A stretch of DNA of 64,000 nt from the NCBI RefSeq assembly GCF_030818905.1, contig NZ_JAUTAZ010000001.1, positions 2,170,001 through 2,234,000 of the forward strand. Reading direction: 5' to 3'. The notes below the pieces were generated by a model. That model had not been told where the DNA came from. It made no database searches and worked only from the letters and a program-made list of their open reading frames with translations. Positions 62,897-64,000 of this stretch are shown here, piece by piece; position 1 is the first letter of the stretch, and every line of letters begins with the position of its first letter. This DNA comes from Microbacterium sp. SORGH_AS_0888 (GTDB lineage Bacteria; Actinomycetota; Actinomycetes; Actinomycetales; Microbacteriaceae). The position numbers and the translations under genes are program-made.

Positions 62897-64000
62897 GTGA
62901 TCGACATGGCAGCGGGAGTGGCGCGACTGGGTGCGCTGGCGGCATCCCCCGTCGTCGAGACGCTCGGCCGGGCGTTCGCGGACGCAGGCCACGAGCTCGC
63001 GATCGTCGGCGGTCCCGTGCGTGACGCGCTGCGCGGCGTCGGCGCCCACGACCTCGACTTCACGACGGACGCGCGGCCCGACGACATCCTCGCGATCGTC
63101 ACGCCGATCAGCTCCACGCAGTGGGACATCGGACGCGCGTTCGGGACGATCGGCGCGCGTGTGCGCGGCGAACAGGTCGAGATCACGACGTACCGGGCCG
63201 ACAGCTACGACGGCGCGACGCGCAAGCCCACGGTCTCGTTCGGCGACAAGCTGGAAGAAGACCTGGTCAGAAGAGACTTCACCGTCAACTCCATGGCGCT
63301 GCGGATCCCCGGTCCGACCCTCGTCGACCCGACCGGCGGCGTCGAGGACCTCGTGCGGGGGGTGCTGCGCACCCCGGCCGAGCCCGCGATCAGCTTCGGC
63401 GACGACCCGCTGCGGATGCTGCGAGCCGCCCGGTTCGCCTCCCAGCTCGGGTTCGAGGTCGACCCGGATGCGCTCGCCGCCATGGCGGAGATGCGTGCGT
63501 CGCTGCGGATCGTGAGCCCGGAACGCGTGCAGGGCGAGCTCGTGCGACTGCTCGCGACCGATGATCCCGTGCGCGGACTCCGCCTGCTCGTGGAGACGGG
63601 ACTCATCGACGAGTTCCTTCCCGAGATCCCCGCACTCCGGCTCGAGGTCGACGAGCACCACCACCACAAGGACGTCTACGAGCACTCGCTGACGGTGGTC
63701 CGACAGGCGATCGAGCTCGAACAGCGCCGGAACCCGGGCGCCGAGCCCGACGTCGCGCTGCGGCTCGCGGCGCTGCTGCACGACATCGGCAAGCCGGCGA
63801 CCCGCCGCCTCGAGCCCGGGGGCGCCGTCACCTTCCACCACCACGACATCAAGGGTGCGCGGATGGCGCGCAAGCGCCTGCGCGAGCTGAGGTTCGATGC
63901 GGCCACGACGGATGCGGTCTGCCGCCTGATCGAGCTGCACCTGCGTTTCTTCGGCTATGCCGAGGGGGCGTGGACCGACTCGGCCGTGCGTCGATACGTG
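62897..64000 (+). CDS. pcnA: CCA tRNA nucleotidyltransferase / poly(A) polymerase family, 3' end outside window
   Basis: 368 residues visible from GTG 62897 (ATG 62906 is possible). Nucleotidyltransferase head: AIVGGPVRDALRGVGAHDLD, FTTDARPDD, TYRADSYDG, EEDLVRRDFTVNSMAL and the D-P-L-R-MLRAARF neck. HD domain: LAALLHDIGKPAT and FHHHDIKGARMA with the HD residues. Located upstream of murJ as in most actinobacteria. Confidence 0.94.
   Translation, partial: MIDMAAGVARLGALAASPVVETLGRAFADAGHELAIVGGPVRDALRGVGAHDLDFTTDARPDDILAIVTPISSTQWDIGRAFGTIGARVRGEQVEITTYRADSYDGATRKPTVSFGDKLEEDLVRRDFTVNSMALRIPGPTLVDPTGGVEDLVRGVLRTPAEPAISFGDDPLRMLRAARFASQLGFEVDPDALAAMAEMRASLRIVSPERVQGELVRLLATDDPVRGLRLLVETGLIDEFLPEIPALRLEVDEHHHHKDVYEHSLTVVRQAIELEQRRNPGAEPDVALRLAALLHDIGKPATRRLEPGGAVTFHHHDIKGARMARKRLRELRFDAATTDAVCRLIELHLRFFGYAEGAWTDSAVRRYV

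Overview
The window is high-GC DNA from an actinobacterium, most likely a Microbacteriaceae member close to Microbacterium. It holds the chromosomal replication origin. The evidence is the gene order gyrA-gyrB-dciA-recF-dnaN-dnaA-rpmH-rnpA-yidD-yidC-jag-rsmG-parA-parB, the cell-wall/kinase block fhaA-fhaB-pstP-rodA-pbpA-pknA-pknB-trpG-(sortase)-crgA-ppiA, frequent GTG/TTG starts and dense ATGA/GTGA gene overlaps. Genus assignment is inference; the order-level call is firm.

Layout. 1-3511 (minus) is a five-gene cluster of exported proteins, four of them with SipW-type signal peptides. It is divergent from a sigma-factor gene (3702-5124) whose product runs sigma domain, Hx3Cx2C zinc motif, membrane segments, ectodomain and an LPETG sorting-like tail. 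5174-11351 (minus) is an mrp (mnh) cation/proton antiporter operon with fused A-B subunits. 11429-23544 is an accessory and metabolic stretch: LacI regulator and MFS exporter, nucS, pgl, an M20 peptidase remnant, an Lrp regulator and alanine dehydrogenase, moaE, a HAD phosphatase, a rhomboid-like/LPG-synthase fusion, cspA, a secreted HNH nuclease and a TetR regulator. 23631-26004 repeats the exported-protein/sigma-factor module as a diverged second copy. 26081-40367 is the FHA/PstP/RodA/PbpA/Pkn block with trpG, a class E sortase, crgA, a rhomboid protease, ppiA and three tRNAs. 40435-57477 is the gyrase-oriC-par-trx region, with two origin intergenic regions and three perfect parS sites. 57562-64000 holds murJ, a DUF6049 gene, a frameshifted methyltransferase and pcnA (cut by the window end).

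Most notable is the duplicated module. Each copy pairs an export cluster with a divergent one-piece sigma/anti-sigma-like membrane protein. The sensor ectodomains look homologous to one of the exported proteins of the first cluster (P-A-P-G-[EQ]-R-x-W motif). Both divergent intergenic regions carry the same TGTGACGGA-N-CTC..ACAC element at similar distance from the exported-protein start. The C-termini end in LPETG or LAETG sorting-like signals, and a class E sortase is encoded in the same window. A sigma factor with a cell-wall sorting signal is unexpected and is the best candidate here for an undescribed system.

Two genes (the first sigma fusion and the methyltransferase) carry single-base frameshifts at G tracts. 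These may be sequencing errors or real.
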